A stretch of DNA of 64,000 bases from Darksidea phi (GCA_030770425.1 JASJFT010000067.1:124001-188000); one strand, 5' to 3'. Counted from the stretch's first letter, positions 20,213 through 31,302 are shown. Made by a program: numbers and translations. Notes: generated by a model from the letters alone, not told the origin.

Positions 20213-22541
20213 ATGCTGCAACCTCCCGTCGACTCGCCGCGGGCGCTCTCGATCATGACTACAGGCACCTCGGCCTCGGCGCAGGACAAATCGGGACACG
20301 TATGGAGTATTTCAGTCAGTGAGGATAACTGCTGGGAAGATCTTATATTGACCTTGGGTACGTACACATCCGTGATGTTTGCGACGCGGGCGGCCTCGAC
20401 TGGTGCCAACACCTACTATCCACCGAATACACGTCGTTCGAGCTGGCGCATACGACAAGGAGACACGCAGCTGCCCTGAATAGCCAACAAGTTCTCGTTC
20501 GCGACGAGTTGCCGCCTTGGACTTCGAGACCACCAAGTTAGCCTGGACTTTCGTGCGAAGCCAAGGCAGTCAAATATCTGAGAGCTATCCGGACACGCTT
20601 TCCGTTGCTTTATGCGCTGTCTTGGGCCGGCACATCGCTTGCCGCAAGCATGATACTGTTAATAAGAACACGCTAACGTTTTTCTCAGATGGCGGCGGTA
20701 TTCGAGGTTACGCTAGCCTCATTATTCTGCAACGCCTCATGCATGAGGTCGCGGAATGCGAACGACGGTTACAAGACGAGCTCGGTCCCGTACCCGACTC
20801 GGCGCGGCAGACATTCAACGAAGATGAGCTCCTCCCCTGCCACTACTTCGACTACATGTACGGCACCAGCACAGGCGGCCTTATATCAGTCATGCTCGCT
20901 CGATTACGGATGACGGTACCACAATGTTTGGAGATATATCGCAAAGTTGGTGACGACTTGTTTGGCCATCGAAGAAATATTCTTCCATTAGCAACAAAGT
21001 ATCGTCACAAACCACTAGAAAAGGCGGTACAGAGCATAGTTAAGGGATATTGCAAGCAGCATGCGGAGTGTAATGGAGATGACTGGCACCCATGGACTGT
21101 GCCCGAAGATAAGCCAGGGGCGACCTCAGCGGAAAGCCCAGGGGGAAGTTCATCTGCGTCAAGCACGAGTGGAAAGCCGGATCGAATATGTCAATCGTAC
21201 GTATGATGCTCCGAAGGTATCATCGCTTGCAAAAGGAATGTTCCATCAATCCCGATAGCGGCCCCGCGTTGTCGCTATTAGGAAGGGTGGCATGTTCTGT
21301 TTGAAAAGCCAAGATAACCTGGATTACCTCTATGACGCGCTCGAGAGTCAACGCCTTAGTCACTACGCAAGAAAATGGGAGCTAGATGCTCTTGAATCTT
21401 TACCGGCGTCGTGACTTCGGTTCTCCGTGTGGCGTTGTATTTGATCCTGGTAGCCTTCAGCGTTCTTCTCATCATCGTGGACACTTGCTAACCCGTTGAT
21501 TTCGACAGAATCTGCCTTACTGCAACACACTCCGGTCAAATCGACGAGGCATATCTCCTCCGGACCTACGACCACCGCTATGACCCTGACATCGCTCCTG
21601 TCTGGGTGACGCCCTATAATGAAGGTGCTGACAAACTTAAAATCTGGCAAGTCACGCGAGCCACATCAGCAGCCCCTTTCTTCTTCAAGATGCTCGAAGC
21701 GGATTTCGGCGCAAAAGGCAAAACTGGCTTCAAAGATGGTGGAATTCGTGAAAACAACCCGTCATACGCCGCCTATAGCGAGCACGCTTCGTTAAAAGGC
21801 GACGATCACGATCCTGCTCTGCTCCTTTCCATCGGTACCGGAAGACCAGATACATCCAACGACGGTTTCGCTTCGGTCTGGCCCGGACCGTTTGGAAAAG
21901 TACCCCTGATGAAGAAATGGTCAGAAAAGTTTGCGGTTTTCAAAAATGTTTTGATTAAATACACCGAAGGTGAAGACAGACATAAAATGATGCGAACAAT
22001 AGCTCGCGGCGAGCATCGATGGTACAAACGCCTCAACGTTGACAAGGGCCTCGAAGATTTGAAGCTGGATAACTGGGAAAAGGGTTTGTGGACGGATCCA
22101 CAAACTGGCATCACAAAACAGGTTGCAGGAGGCAAAACACTTTCGAGAATGGAGAGAGTAACAAAGGCGTATCTGGACAGGGATGTGGCAGAAAAGAAGA
22201 TTTTGCTTGAGTATGCGCCGCCAAAGATTGTCATCCAGCAGGTTGCGGAGAGACTTGTCCGCCACAGGAGACTACGGGAGACTACAAAACACGATGACTT
22301 GAGGAGATGGCAAACGCAGATGGGGCAATGGTTGACAGGCACGCTGAAAGAGGAAGACTGCATGGTTCGACCTGGGCGCGAATCAGTGCCGACAACCACG
22401 ACGGCGAAGGCAAGTAAGCCTTCTGCAGGCGCCTCAAGGGCACTGACGACGGGCAATGCCGCGAGCTCAAGCTCACACCCGCCCTCGCCACAGCACAAAA
22501 GTCCTAAAATCATCACCACCAACGGAGCGAATAGTAAGTGA
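20213..22541 (+). CDS. Patatin-like phospholipase, canonical active site
   Basis: Exons 20213-20357, 20689-21196 and 21509-22541 give 561 aa. The exon 1/2 joint reconstitutes LDGGGIRGYASLIIL (oxyanion hole), followed by YGTSTGGLISVMLARL (G-x-S-x-G nucleophile) and, in exon 3, FKDGGIRENNP (catalytic Asp). All dyad residues are present, so lipid acyl hydrolase activity is expected; the bound substrate is unknown. The joint RICQS/ICLTATHSG supports intron 2. The C-terminal 90 residues are Ser/Thr/Pro-rich. The introns are 331 and 312 nt, far longer than the roughly 50 nt seen in neighbours, and each could hide an extra exon. A GTAAGT at 22533 just before the stop means a further 3' exon is possible. 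Confidence 0.85.
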
Positions 22542-23502
22542 GCTGGCCCGGTGTCGTGTTGTAAACGCCATCGAGGCGTGTCTGGATGAGCAATAGCGCC
22601 ACTACTAGCCTCACTCGCGACGCTTTACGACGATTTTCGGTTCCTCTCGGTCACTGCTGGTAGCTGGCCTAGCATTAGTTCGTCGTTCCCGCTATCCCTT
22701 GTCATTAAACAACATTTGCATCTCGATATTAGGCATTGGAATTTTCAGCATAGCGTAGCGGGCGGAGCAAGCATTTGATGGGCTCAGATGTACAACACCT
22801 CTTGAGATAATTACGAGACGCAGGTGCGGTGCGTTGGCGTTGGATTTTTTTCATGTACCGCATAGCGTAATATCTTGCACAGATACCACTTGTAGTATCG
22901 TAGTCTTTTCCGAATATATATTCGGCAACATCGTTTTCATATTCTTGGTTCTAGTGCAGACACCATGATGATGGTTGGTTCATCGTGGGCGCATATATGG
23001 TTCGTTAACAATCTGACAGCTTACTCACGCACATCAGTTCATTCCATATGGTCATTGTATGTTGAAAGAGAAAGCAGCAACGCTGAATGGAAGCGCGCTC
23101 GTGAGACTCGAAAACCTTTTCGTGTGCAATGCTCAGTCAAACTACCTTGGAAGTGCGACGCGCCCCAGCTAGACTTGCGAAGGATGGTACGTTGGGGCGA
23201 AGTTTAGATTGGGCGGCAACATGCTCATGCGGCTTAGGAAAAGGTGCCTGTTACCGTGGATAACATACAGATCGAGCAATGGTTGTATGCGTAGGCAGCC
23301 CGGTTTACTCCATCCGGGAGAACTTTTCTTATTCTCCACTCTTTGCACCATATGTCGCTGGCCAAACAACCCATCGACAACATAAACGCCAAAACTAAAA
23401 TGTTGCCTCCTACCGCAAGCGAAACCTCCCACAAAGTCAGAAAGGCCGCTACAAACCAACTTTACGACATCTACTACTTCTTGGCTGTCATCCGCTCCAA
23501 CC
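22542..23502. other. Intergenic, no supported gene
   Basis: 3' side of the patatin-like gene and 5' side of an interrupted orphan gene. Only short frames without motifs; AT-rich around 22680-22960. Confidence 0.55.
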
Positions 23503-24144
23503 ATGCCTCTGCCGCCACCCACACCAGCACCTTCCCTCATTCAAGCAACTGCCCAGACTTCCACCTCGATGGTCGAAAACTGGATTTGGCAGTCTCACCT
23601 TGAACTAAAGGCGCTAGTGGCGTGGCATAACGAACGCTACGCCGAAGTAAAGGTGCCGTGCGAAAACGGTGCGCTCAAGGCAGAGATCGTACTCAAGAGC
23701 TACAAGATTGTCGATGCAGTAGAGAAGGAGTTGGAAGGGACATTGATGTCCGGAATAGGGAAACGGATACTCTTGGACACTATCTATCGCATGCCGTCTT
23801 GGAAAGGGCCTGCCGGGTACATGCTGTCTATCAGTGACCGACGTGGGCTTGTTCTCCGGGAACTTAGGACGCGGCTTCGCGAACGTGAACAGACGAAACA
23901 GATTGTCGAGTAAGGGAAGGATGATGAAGCAAAGATTTTAGAGATTGAGAGGGAAAGGGAGAGGCAAAGAGGGACGATGTGTGAGCAATGGCAACAACTG
24001 AATGGCCTGCGGCTTATACGTAGTGCTAAAGAATACGACGAAGCAACGCGGAAGTTCGTGGATGATATGGCGGGCCCAGGACCGATATTGTCGGAAGAGT
24101 TTGAGTTAGTAGAGCTAGATGTTGGAGAAGGGAGCGAAGGCTAG
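23503..24144 (+). pseudogene. Orphan gene interrupted by an in-frame TAA
   Basis: An ATG at 23503 (context ACCATGC) opens 136 codons (VENWIWQSHLELKALVAWHN, then PSWKGPAGYMLSISDRRG, then a charged helix RLREREQTKQIVE) ending at TAA 23911-23913. The same frame continues without stop for another 76 codons to TAG at 24142, keeping the charged-helix composition (AKILEIERERERQRG) and ending in an acidic tail. Either a nonsense mutation splits the gene, or a short intron (donor GTAAGG at 23910, 60 nt to an AG) removes the stop; both restore one 190-213-aa protein. I do not recognise the family. Confidence 0.45.
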
Positions 24145-24385
24145 ATTCATATGAAGGAAGATCAGGACTAGACAAAGGGAGCTAATATTGTGGCTCCCAG
24201 GATACGGAACAGATTTGCATGCGTCGATCATGCGCGTTATACGATAATTGCGAGCGTCCTAGAGTAGCGGGGACGCCTGTATGTTAAACAACCCCGTTAC
24301 CTCGAACTCTTACCGGGTCGCACGACTTACTTAATTTCGTATAAAGACAGCTGTAATGGACTCTGCAGAATTTTAATGTTTGCTA

Positions 24386-24889
24386 TTAGCTCTGCTTTGA
24401 TGAAGCCATCCTCAAACTAACCTTAGCCGTGGACGAAGCCATTCTAGCCTTCCGCCATCTGCAAAACACTTTTGAAGAAGAGGTCAAGCCGATCAGATGG
24501 TACACTAGCCAGGCAATCATAGATTCCCTCTGGGAGTCACGCCTGGGGATCAAAAAGCCCAATCGTCCCGACACCAAAGCAGACAATGAAGTGCAAGCCC
24601 CCAAGCAACATGCAAGTAAAATGGAATGATCAACGCGAAGTAGATCAGACATGTCCACACAAAGCTCGAGACAGCTCTGCAGGTAGCCGCTCACGGGACG
24701 AAACCTATACTTAGCCAGAGAAGGCGGAATTCCAAGGTAGGACAGGACAGGGCCGGTATTGAGAGGACGATCTCCAAGCTTAGAGCGTCGGGCAGTCAGT
24801 GTCTTGAGCTTCTTGCGCAATCGAAGAAGTAGTACTCGCAGTTCGGGCCGCTGCGGCAGGAATTGGAGTTCTTGAAGACGATTGTCCAT
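24386..24889 (-). CDS. Small putative membrane protein
   Basis: A single exon of 167 codons begins at an ATG with a good context (CAACCATGG) at 24889. It has a basic N-terminal third (RVLLLRLRKKLKTLTARRSK), a hydrophobic stretch ILLACCLGACTSLSALVSG and a second moderately hydrophobic one (MIAWLVYHLIGL), ending with a Ser-rich tail. Composition and start context favour a real gene, but there is no family assignment and an additional intron or 5' exon cannot be excluded. Confidence 0.45.
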   Translation of the reverse strand: MDNRLQELQFLPQRPELRVLLLRLRKKLKTLTARRSKLGDRPLNTGPVLSYLGIPPSLAKYRFRPVSGYLQSCLELCVDMSDLLRVDHSILLACCLGACTSLSALVSGRLGFLIPRRDSQRESMIAWLVYHLIGLTSSSKVFCRWRKARMASSTAKVSLRMASSKQS

Positions 24890-25341
24890 GGTTGGAGTGA
24901 TTTCGAAGTAGGTGCGGAGGGCAACGGCGAGGATTGGGATGAGCGGATGGATTATGGTAACGAGGTTTACTTATCAAGGTGGAAGAGGAAGACATGGGTC
25001 CAACCTTGGGGACCTGGTTCTGTGCAACGTCAAAGTATTTCATGTTTAAGAGAAGCAATTTCGTACGCTGCATCACAACTCGGCGGGGGACTCAAATGCG
25101 GAGCCCCCTAGCTACTGCTATAGTTTCTACTTCAAGAGCGCATTCTGTTGATATTTAGATTGGTTCGTGAGTGATGCCCCGACGATTCTTTATTATACAT
25201 GTACATTTCGCTCAGCCATGCCGTGCCCAATTCCATAACCATAGCCATAACCATGACCATGACCTTCTGGCGGTATGGGTACCATCAGCAGTGTATTAGT
25301 ACAAAAACGATGGACCCGAATTAGTGTAAACAGCAGATCCG
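24890..25341. other. Intergenic with a short Gly/Tyr/His-rich frame
   Basis: Downstream of VTC4. On the minus strand 25285-25193 encodes a 30-residue peptide with GHGHGYGYGYGIGHG, immediately followed by an AATAAA at 25194-25189. It reflects a degenerate CCATAA/CCATGA hexamer repeat (25233-25264) and may be an unrecognised terminal exon, a small peptide or just 3' UTR. Confidence 0.4.
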
Positions 25342-27907
25342 TCACCCCTTCAACCCACCCTTCAGCCCACCCTCGAAACCTCCCATGCCCAGTCTAAACC
25401 CAAAGCTAATGCTCACCGCGGCTAACAAGCCCAAGCAAAGCAACGTTGGTCCGATTTTATCGTGATACGTAACCGCTCTCCTGTTCCTTATCATTCGTAC
25501 TCTCCACAAGTATAATCCTCCCGAGTAACCCAACGCACAACATGCCATAGCGGTGAAAGCCCAAGCAGCAGCGAGCGCGAGCTTGTCACCAAAGTTGAGA
25601 AGAGTTGCGGCGATAGAGCCCAGGAGGATACTGAATTCGAGCCAGGAGAGGAAGGTGCGTTCAGTCGCAAGTTGCACTTTAGGTTCGACGCGCACTGGGA
25701 CGTGGATTCCTACGGTATTGTTAGTATGCGATTGTCAGATGTTGAGGTAATTGGCCTTGAGGCTTACGCTTCCCCTTAGGAGCCTTGAAGTGCTTGACTT
25801 CGCCGGGCTGTTTCCAGCTCGGAACACCCAGCTGAAAGCCACCCTCTCCCACTTCCGTCGGTCTGGGTCTTGGAATGAGTGCAACGAGACCGTTTAGTAC
25901 TGCTTCGCTGATTACTTTCGCCTTCTTCTTGGCCACCAAAGCTCGATATCGCCATCCTCCGCGTTGCTGCGCTTCCTCCAGCTCATCTTCGTCTTCACTG
26001 TCGGAGTCGTAAATGGGATAGTCACTCTGGTGGATCTGTTGCGCGGAAATACGTTCCTCTACATCGAGCGCATTAGGTTCATCGCCGGTTGCGATAGTAC
26101 CATAATCGCGCCGGCGGTCCAGGTCATGCTGTTCCATTGTATCGCGGGCTTCGCGGAGCCTTCTAAACGCCTCGTCGTCCTGCGCTCCGTTGTTTGCGGG
26201 TGGGAGACCCATGACTTCGTCCTCGTCTTCGCTATCATCCTCCAAATTACCGCTAGTGCTAATATCGTTGCTTGTGCTAGGTCTTTCAATGCCGAACTTG
26301 TGGCTCACAGGTTTGCGGATGTCGACATCCATCTGCGGAGCCCAGTATGGCAGCAACTTTATCCTCTTGGGATGAAGCGTAGATGTTCCGTGGATGTACT
26401 TGGAGAATTTTGGCACGGCTTCTACAAGATGCGAGGCCGTCAAATCACGGATCCATTGCGGTGGCTCTTGGCCTGCTTGAGTTTGTAGCTTGACTTCAAG
26501 TACGGCATAAGGGAAAAGTTCAACGTCCTCCTTGGGAATTTCTGAGAACGGGTGTTTCACGCCAATGTCCATTCGGCGCCAATTCTCACCTGCGCGCTTG
26601 CGGCCGTCCAGATTGTCTTCCCGGATCATGGCTAGCTCTGTGTCCAGAGATATGCGGACCCGGGCGTCGCCAGGCAGCTGGAATGCAGTACGGTGGTAGA
26701 ACGAGCGTGTTACGGGGACAAGGCTGCGGGTGATGACACGGTACTGAATCTCTCGCGCAAGCTGTTCGTCAGACGCGATATCCTTTTCTGGTCTTTTACG
26801 CTCCCTGCGCTCCTTCTCAAATATCTGCTCAGGCTTGAGCTCTCCGCGCAGATACGCGTTGACGTTTTTTCCCTTCAGCTTGAAGCGCGCCTTGACGGAC
26901 TCCTCGCCGGTCCAGTCTTCCCTATGCGTTTTGCGCTCTATGAAAACAGATTCTGTCGACATATCACCATACCAGCGTATACGGATCGCTTCCGCACCCT
27001 CGGTCTTCTTCAAGCGACCCTCATATAGCTCCCAAGTCTCGGTGTTGTCGAAGTATATGGACGAGATGGCAGTATCATCCTCGCTCCAGTCCTTGCTTGC
27101 GTTGAACACCAGCACAGGCAGATGTTTCAGTATTATAAGCTTCAGTTCCAGGACGTTATCCGGATGTACCCAGTACTTGGTTGTCTGACGGACAAAGTTC
27201 TGCTGCTTTCCTCCTGCCGACGAATCGCCTCTGACGGGGTTGCCTCGGGTGCGGACGGTATCGTAGAGCTTTGAGAGCTTGAGCACGTAGGCGTCATAGT
27301 TGTCCTGATAGAACGGCTTGAGCGTCAAACGTGTCGCGAAGACGGGCTTTAAGATTAGTCCGGTTACTTTCTATTGTTTGTTTTATTAGCGGCGCTCTCA
27401 GACAGAAGAGGGCTACCCACATCATGCTTCTTGATAATCTTCTGGAAACCGGTGTAGTTGAGCTGCGTGAACTTAGCCAAGTCGTGCACATCGGCGATAA
27501 TATCGCTCAGGTCCTCCTCCAGCAGCTCGAAGTCTTCCTCTGCGGGACTCTCTTCGCCATTCCGGTTATCGCCATCTAGTCTGGCCACGCATTCATTAAC
27601 CTCCTTCTCCGACGCTGCTATACGTCGAATAATCTCCTCAGCCTTGACCTGCTGGAAGGTGTAGACCTTGTCGAGCTCCTTCTCGAGCTGCTCCACGAAG
27701 CTCTGCTCAGCCTTGTGGTCCCATTTGCGAGGCGCGCGAAGGGCTTCCTTGAGGTGCTCGTAGTCGATGTAGTTGAATATCCAATCCTTGTTGAGCGATT
27801 GTTTGAGCTGTTGGCCGAACCTGAAAGCTGTTGATCAGCTCGGTTACATCATATTTGCGTGGGGGGACGGCGGATCAAGACAAATGCCACGGTTGGACAC
27901 ACCTCAT
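25342..27907 (-). CDS. VTC4: Vacuolar transporter chaperone 4, polyphosphate polymerase
   Basis: Four exons (27907-27903, 27820-27421, 27370-25768, 25709-25342) encode 791 aa. Exon 1 is only five nucleotides, ATGAG, so the protein begins [11 protein letters not shown]. Order: SPX domain (about 1-150) that senses inositol pyrophosphates; the polymerase tunnel domain (about 195-480) with [32 protein letters not shown] and [10 protein letters not shown], which carry the basic and Glu residues of the yeast Vtc4 active site; an acidic linker [10 protein letters not shown]; and a C-terminal DUF202-type module with three TM helices. The enzyme polymerises ATP gamma-phosphate into polyphosphate and feeds it into the vacuole within the VTC complex. 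Intact catalytic residues and the acidic linker favour VTC4 over VTC2/3. Confidence 0.93.
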
Positions 27908-28144
27908 GGCGAGCAACGATGGGCAATTGCTTCCCTATATGTAAATGAAACGGGCGATAGGGGACTAAGAATGAACAAGGGCCAAAGAAAAGCTATATAC
28001 AAGCTCGACAGGTGTGAGAAGAGGTCGCAGAGAGCTCCTCGCCGACGCAGAATTTGATGGCTGGAGCTATCGCAGGAGCTCGGGCCAAGTGCGGAGACTT
28101 GAAAACTGCCGCGTCAAGCAACGAACGGGGGAGAGCAAACGGCC

Positions 28145-28150
28145 CACGTG
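28145..28150. promoter_or_regulatory. CACGTG box (possible PHO regulator site)
   Basis: Perfect palindrome 238 bp upstream of the VTC4 start codon. Pho4/NUC-1-type bHLH regulators bind this core in fungi and VTC genes are phosphate-regulated in yeast; use here is inference. Confidence 0.45.
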
Positions 28151-28333
28151 CATGTTGATCACCGTGACTTCGAATGCAGTCTCCAGAGTTTCAGGTTGCT
28201 TTTATCTGACGTCTATGAGGAAACGGATGCGCTCAGAATCGCTGCTGGATCTCTGTGCAACGCAGATGGCGGGGAAGGATGAGCTCACCCATTGACCAAT
28301 CACACCTTCATCAGCGTAAATAGCCTCGGTTGG

Positions 28334-28339
28334 CACGTG
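28334..28339. promoter_or_regulatory. Second CACGTG box upstream of VTC4
   Basis: Perfect CACGTG 427 bp upstream of VTC4 and 363 bp upstream of the oxidoreductase start. Such boxes occur elsewhere in the window too, so only the pairing in this promoter is suggestive. Confidence 0.4.
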
Positions 28340-28701
28340 CACACACCATCAACTCCTCAGCAACCCTCTACACCACTCCTATAGAGATGAAGTCAAGCAT
28401 GTACTTTTTCAGAGAAAAGACCATGTTTCCGACCAGAACTGTCGCCATGATCATTATTTCAAAGCAAAATGAGGCACCCAATCCTCCTCCGCAAGTCCGC
28501 AATGTCTTCCGCAAGGCCCTCCGCAACTCTCCCGCAAAGTTTGTCATCTGCTTAGAGGTAAAAGAATGAGTATAAGAACGATTGTGTGCAATGATTTAAG
28601 GTCATTCAATCAGCCTCTACTATCTGTTCATCACTACCACTATCTAAATCTCCAAGAAGTCTCGTCCAAATCCAACCTCCACCCTTACCTCTTTCTAAAC
28701 A

Positions 28702-30034
28702 ATGGCACCCATCAAGATCGGCTTTATTGGTCTCTCCTCTTCTCAGTCCTGGGCGGTATGGGCGCATCTGCACTATCTGAAGAATAACACCAAGTATGAA
28801 GTTGTAGCTCTATGCAACTCCTCCCTCCGCTCCGCCAAAGCAGCCATCACGACGCACGGTCTACCCCCGAGCACTAAAGCATATGGCAGCCCCGAAGAAC
28901 TCGCCGCGGACGCAGACGTTGAGCTCGTCGTATGTTCTGTCCGTGTCGACAAGCATTACGATGCCCTTATGCCGGCGTTGAAGGCTGGCAAAGATGTGTT
29001 CTGTGAGTGGCCGCTTGCTAAAGATGCTGCTCAAGCGGAGGAGTTGGTGAAGGTGGCTAGGGAGAAGGGTGTCAGGACTTTGGTGGGACTGCAGGCTGGC
29101 GTTAGCCCTACTCTGCTGAAACTCAAGCAAATCATCAACGAAGGGAAGATTGGTATGTAATCCCGCGGTACTAACCCCATCTCCTATATTAAAATGTCTG
29201 CTGAACTACTACTTTGTTTGCGATCTGCAACAGAGGGGAGCATTTAGCTTACAACAATGGGTACTAGCACATCCCTGAATATGCTTCACTGACTTTTTAT
29301 ACCTCTAAATTAGGCAAGGTACTTAGTTCGACCTTCCATGCAACGACGAAGTTCTCAGGAGCGATAGAGTGGGAGGGCCTTGCGTATCAGAATGACCGCA
29401 GCGTTGGCGCAAATATGTTGACCATCTATGCCGTCCATTGTGAGCCTCTATCCCCTTTTCAGATCTGTTCCCATATATTCAGCTAACCAACCCTGCAGCA
29501 CTTGAGTCCATCGGCGTCGTTCTCGGCCACTTGACATCTTACCAGCCCCTCCTCGCGATCTCGCACCCCACCGTCCAGCTGACATCTTACACCGGCGAAC
29601 CAACTACCACTATTCCGCGTACCTCCCCGGATCAAGTCCTCCTCCACGGCACCTTCGGCTCCGGCGCTGTTCTATCCTATCACCTCCGCGGCGGCCCCGC
29701 CTTTGCTAATTCCGACAGCACTGGTCTTATCTGGCGCATTTACGGCGATAAAGGCGAGATCCAAGTCACAGGCCCAAACTCTTACCTTCAGATCGCAGAT
29801 GGAAATGTGAAAATTGAACTGTTTGAGCATGCGAGCGGGAAGGTTGAGGAGGTTGGTGTTGATACGGATGAGTTTAGCAAAGAAGAGGTGCCGGCTTTTG
29901 GAAGGAATGTTGCGAGGTTGTATGAAGCATTTGCGGATGGGAAGATGGGAGAGAAGGAGGGGGTGTTGGATTGGGAGGATGCACTTAAGCGTCATCAGTA
30001 TGTGGACGAGATGTACCAGAAGGCGGCGTTCTGA
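28702..30034 (+). CDS. Gfo/Idh/MocA-type NAD(P)-dependent oxidoreductase
   Basis: Exons 28702-29152, 29314-29439 and 29499-30034 (introns 161 and 59 nt) encode 370 aa, normal for the family. The N-terminal Rossmann fold starts IKIGFIGLSSSQSWAVWAH, a looser version of the GxGxxG nucleotide loop, and is followed by VELVVCSVRVDKHYDALMPAL and GKDVFCEWPLA, where the usual motif is EKP. The C-terminal half carries the beta-sheet substrate domain. The loop divergence and EWP motif resemble fungal GAL80-like members, some of which are regulators rather than enzymes. Substrate is unknown; likely a cytosolic sugar or polyol derivative. Confidence 0.85.
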
Positions 30035-30460
30035 GGACGTAGTGTATATGTCTCGTGTTCTCCCGTAACTAATTGTCTGGTTTGAGCACCCGCGAGTGTG
30101 CTTCGCGATAGGAAAGATATTGGCGGCGTCTTGAAATGGCTCTCCCCATGCGTTCAACCAGACAGTCGGGTGCATTCGGAAATTTTTCCCGCGTATGGTG
30201 AATATCGAAAATCCGGCCATAGGATTTGTTGACGCTGTTCATGGCTTGTATGAAATGACTAGTATCCTGCCGCTGCACTTGTCTAAATTTTCTTGATTCG
30301 AGGTTAGTCATTTCGGAAGGCTCGGACTCCTGTTCCTAAAACTCCTTTCCTCTTCATCTGCCAAAGTCGTGGTGCTCTTATCCACTGGTAAGTTTTAAGA
30401 GCGTGGCACGCTATCCTCCTATTATGCGAGACACCCAAGTCCTACGCTAGAATTACGTAC
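30035..30460. other. Intergenic, no supported gene
   Basis: 3' flank of the oxidoreductase gene and further downstream sequence of the decayed NLR-type gene; no intact frame. Confidence 0.5.
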
Positions 30461-30902
30461 CTTAGCCCCAATGGAAGTCCTAAGCTACGCAACTTCGCTG
30501 TCCATAGAGACCGCCCACTCAGACTTCTGCCCCATAGTCCTCAAGTAGCCTCCGGTGAACCCTAAAAGGTCCCAGAGACGCCTCAACCTATGAAATTTGG
30601 TCAAAAAACTCCTGCATGGAACAGGTGAGCGCCATCCCACGAATGGTGTTGATGTGATCGGCATTGATTTCCGTCAGCTCTAGCGCCTGAAGATGCCGAA
30701 GAGTTCGCTCTAGAGCATGGAGCTACATCAACACCTGCTGGTACTTGTTCACCGCACCTGTCTCATCTTTGGGGCCTTGGTGACTTTGGCGATCAGTCCT
30801 AATCACGAGCTATGAGTTGACCGCTGGAAGAGTTTTGTAGAAGCCAGAAATACCTATCAGCGCGATAAAATCGCCAACAGAGAAGTCGAATGCTGGCACC
30901 AT
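30461..30902 (-). pseudogene. Decayed fungal N-terminal (NLR/STAND-type) domain
   Basis: From an ATG at 30902 the minus strand reads MVPAFDFSVGDFIALIG, a short intron-like gap with GTATTT and TCATAG, then in shifting frames LIAKVTKA, KDETGAVNKYQQVLM, stop, LHALERTLRHLQALE and HINTIRGMALTCSM, stop, EASLGPFRVHRR, then LRTMGQKSEWAVSMDSEVA and stop. At least three stop codons and two frameshifts interrupt one continuous family alignment. The pieces resemble the helical N-terminal domain found in many fungal proteins that continue into NACHT, ankyrin or other repeats. The identification is from memory. It ends near a donor-like GTACGT at 30460; nothing further downstream is recognisable, so most of the gene has been lost. 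Confidence 0.65.
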
Positions 30903-31302
30903 AGTTTCAGAGAGGTATATGACTTGCGAGGAATTATTAGCTAGCGAGGCATAGCGGTTTAGGCCGTTGGAGGTGGAGCTGTGGGGCTGCAGCCGCCTGC
31001 TCGCCCTTGCAATAACATGCTGACTTCGTCCCTGAGACCATGGACGAGAGCATCATGATTGGAGAATGCGGTGCTCACGACATACGTGAGTAAAGCAGAT
31101 GCTGATGTTAAGTGATCACTGATGCTGCAACGATGAAAGTAGTGTAAAGAGACGGGTAAAGGAAGAAGCCATGGAGACACTAATGGGATGTCACTCTCCT
31201 TCAAACTTTAAAATTGATAATGCGTACTGTTAAAATGATAGATGTAGTCGTAATGACTGCTTCCTTTCTATGTACACAGCTCATAACTACCTATTGTACT
31301 AC
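30903..31302. other. Intergenic, no supported gene
   Basis: Between the relic and the 3' end of the PsuG-PfkB gene. An 81-codon minus-strand frame has no recognisable content. Confidence 0.5.

Larger units (their letters stand above)
27908..28701. other. Divergent promoter of VTC4 and the oxidoreductase gene
   Basis: Contains two CACGTG boxes annotated separately. A 60-codon + frame (from 28387) has no recognisable motif. CT-rich stretch 28600-28700 lies just upstream of the oxidoreductase ATG. Confidence 0.6.
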
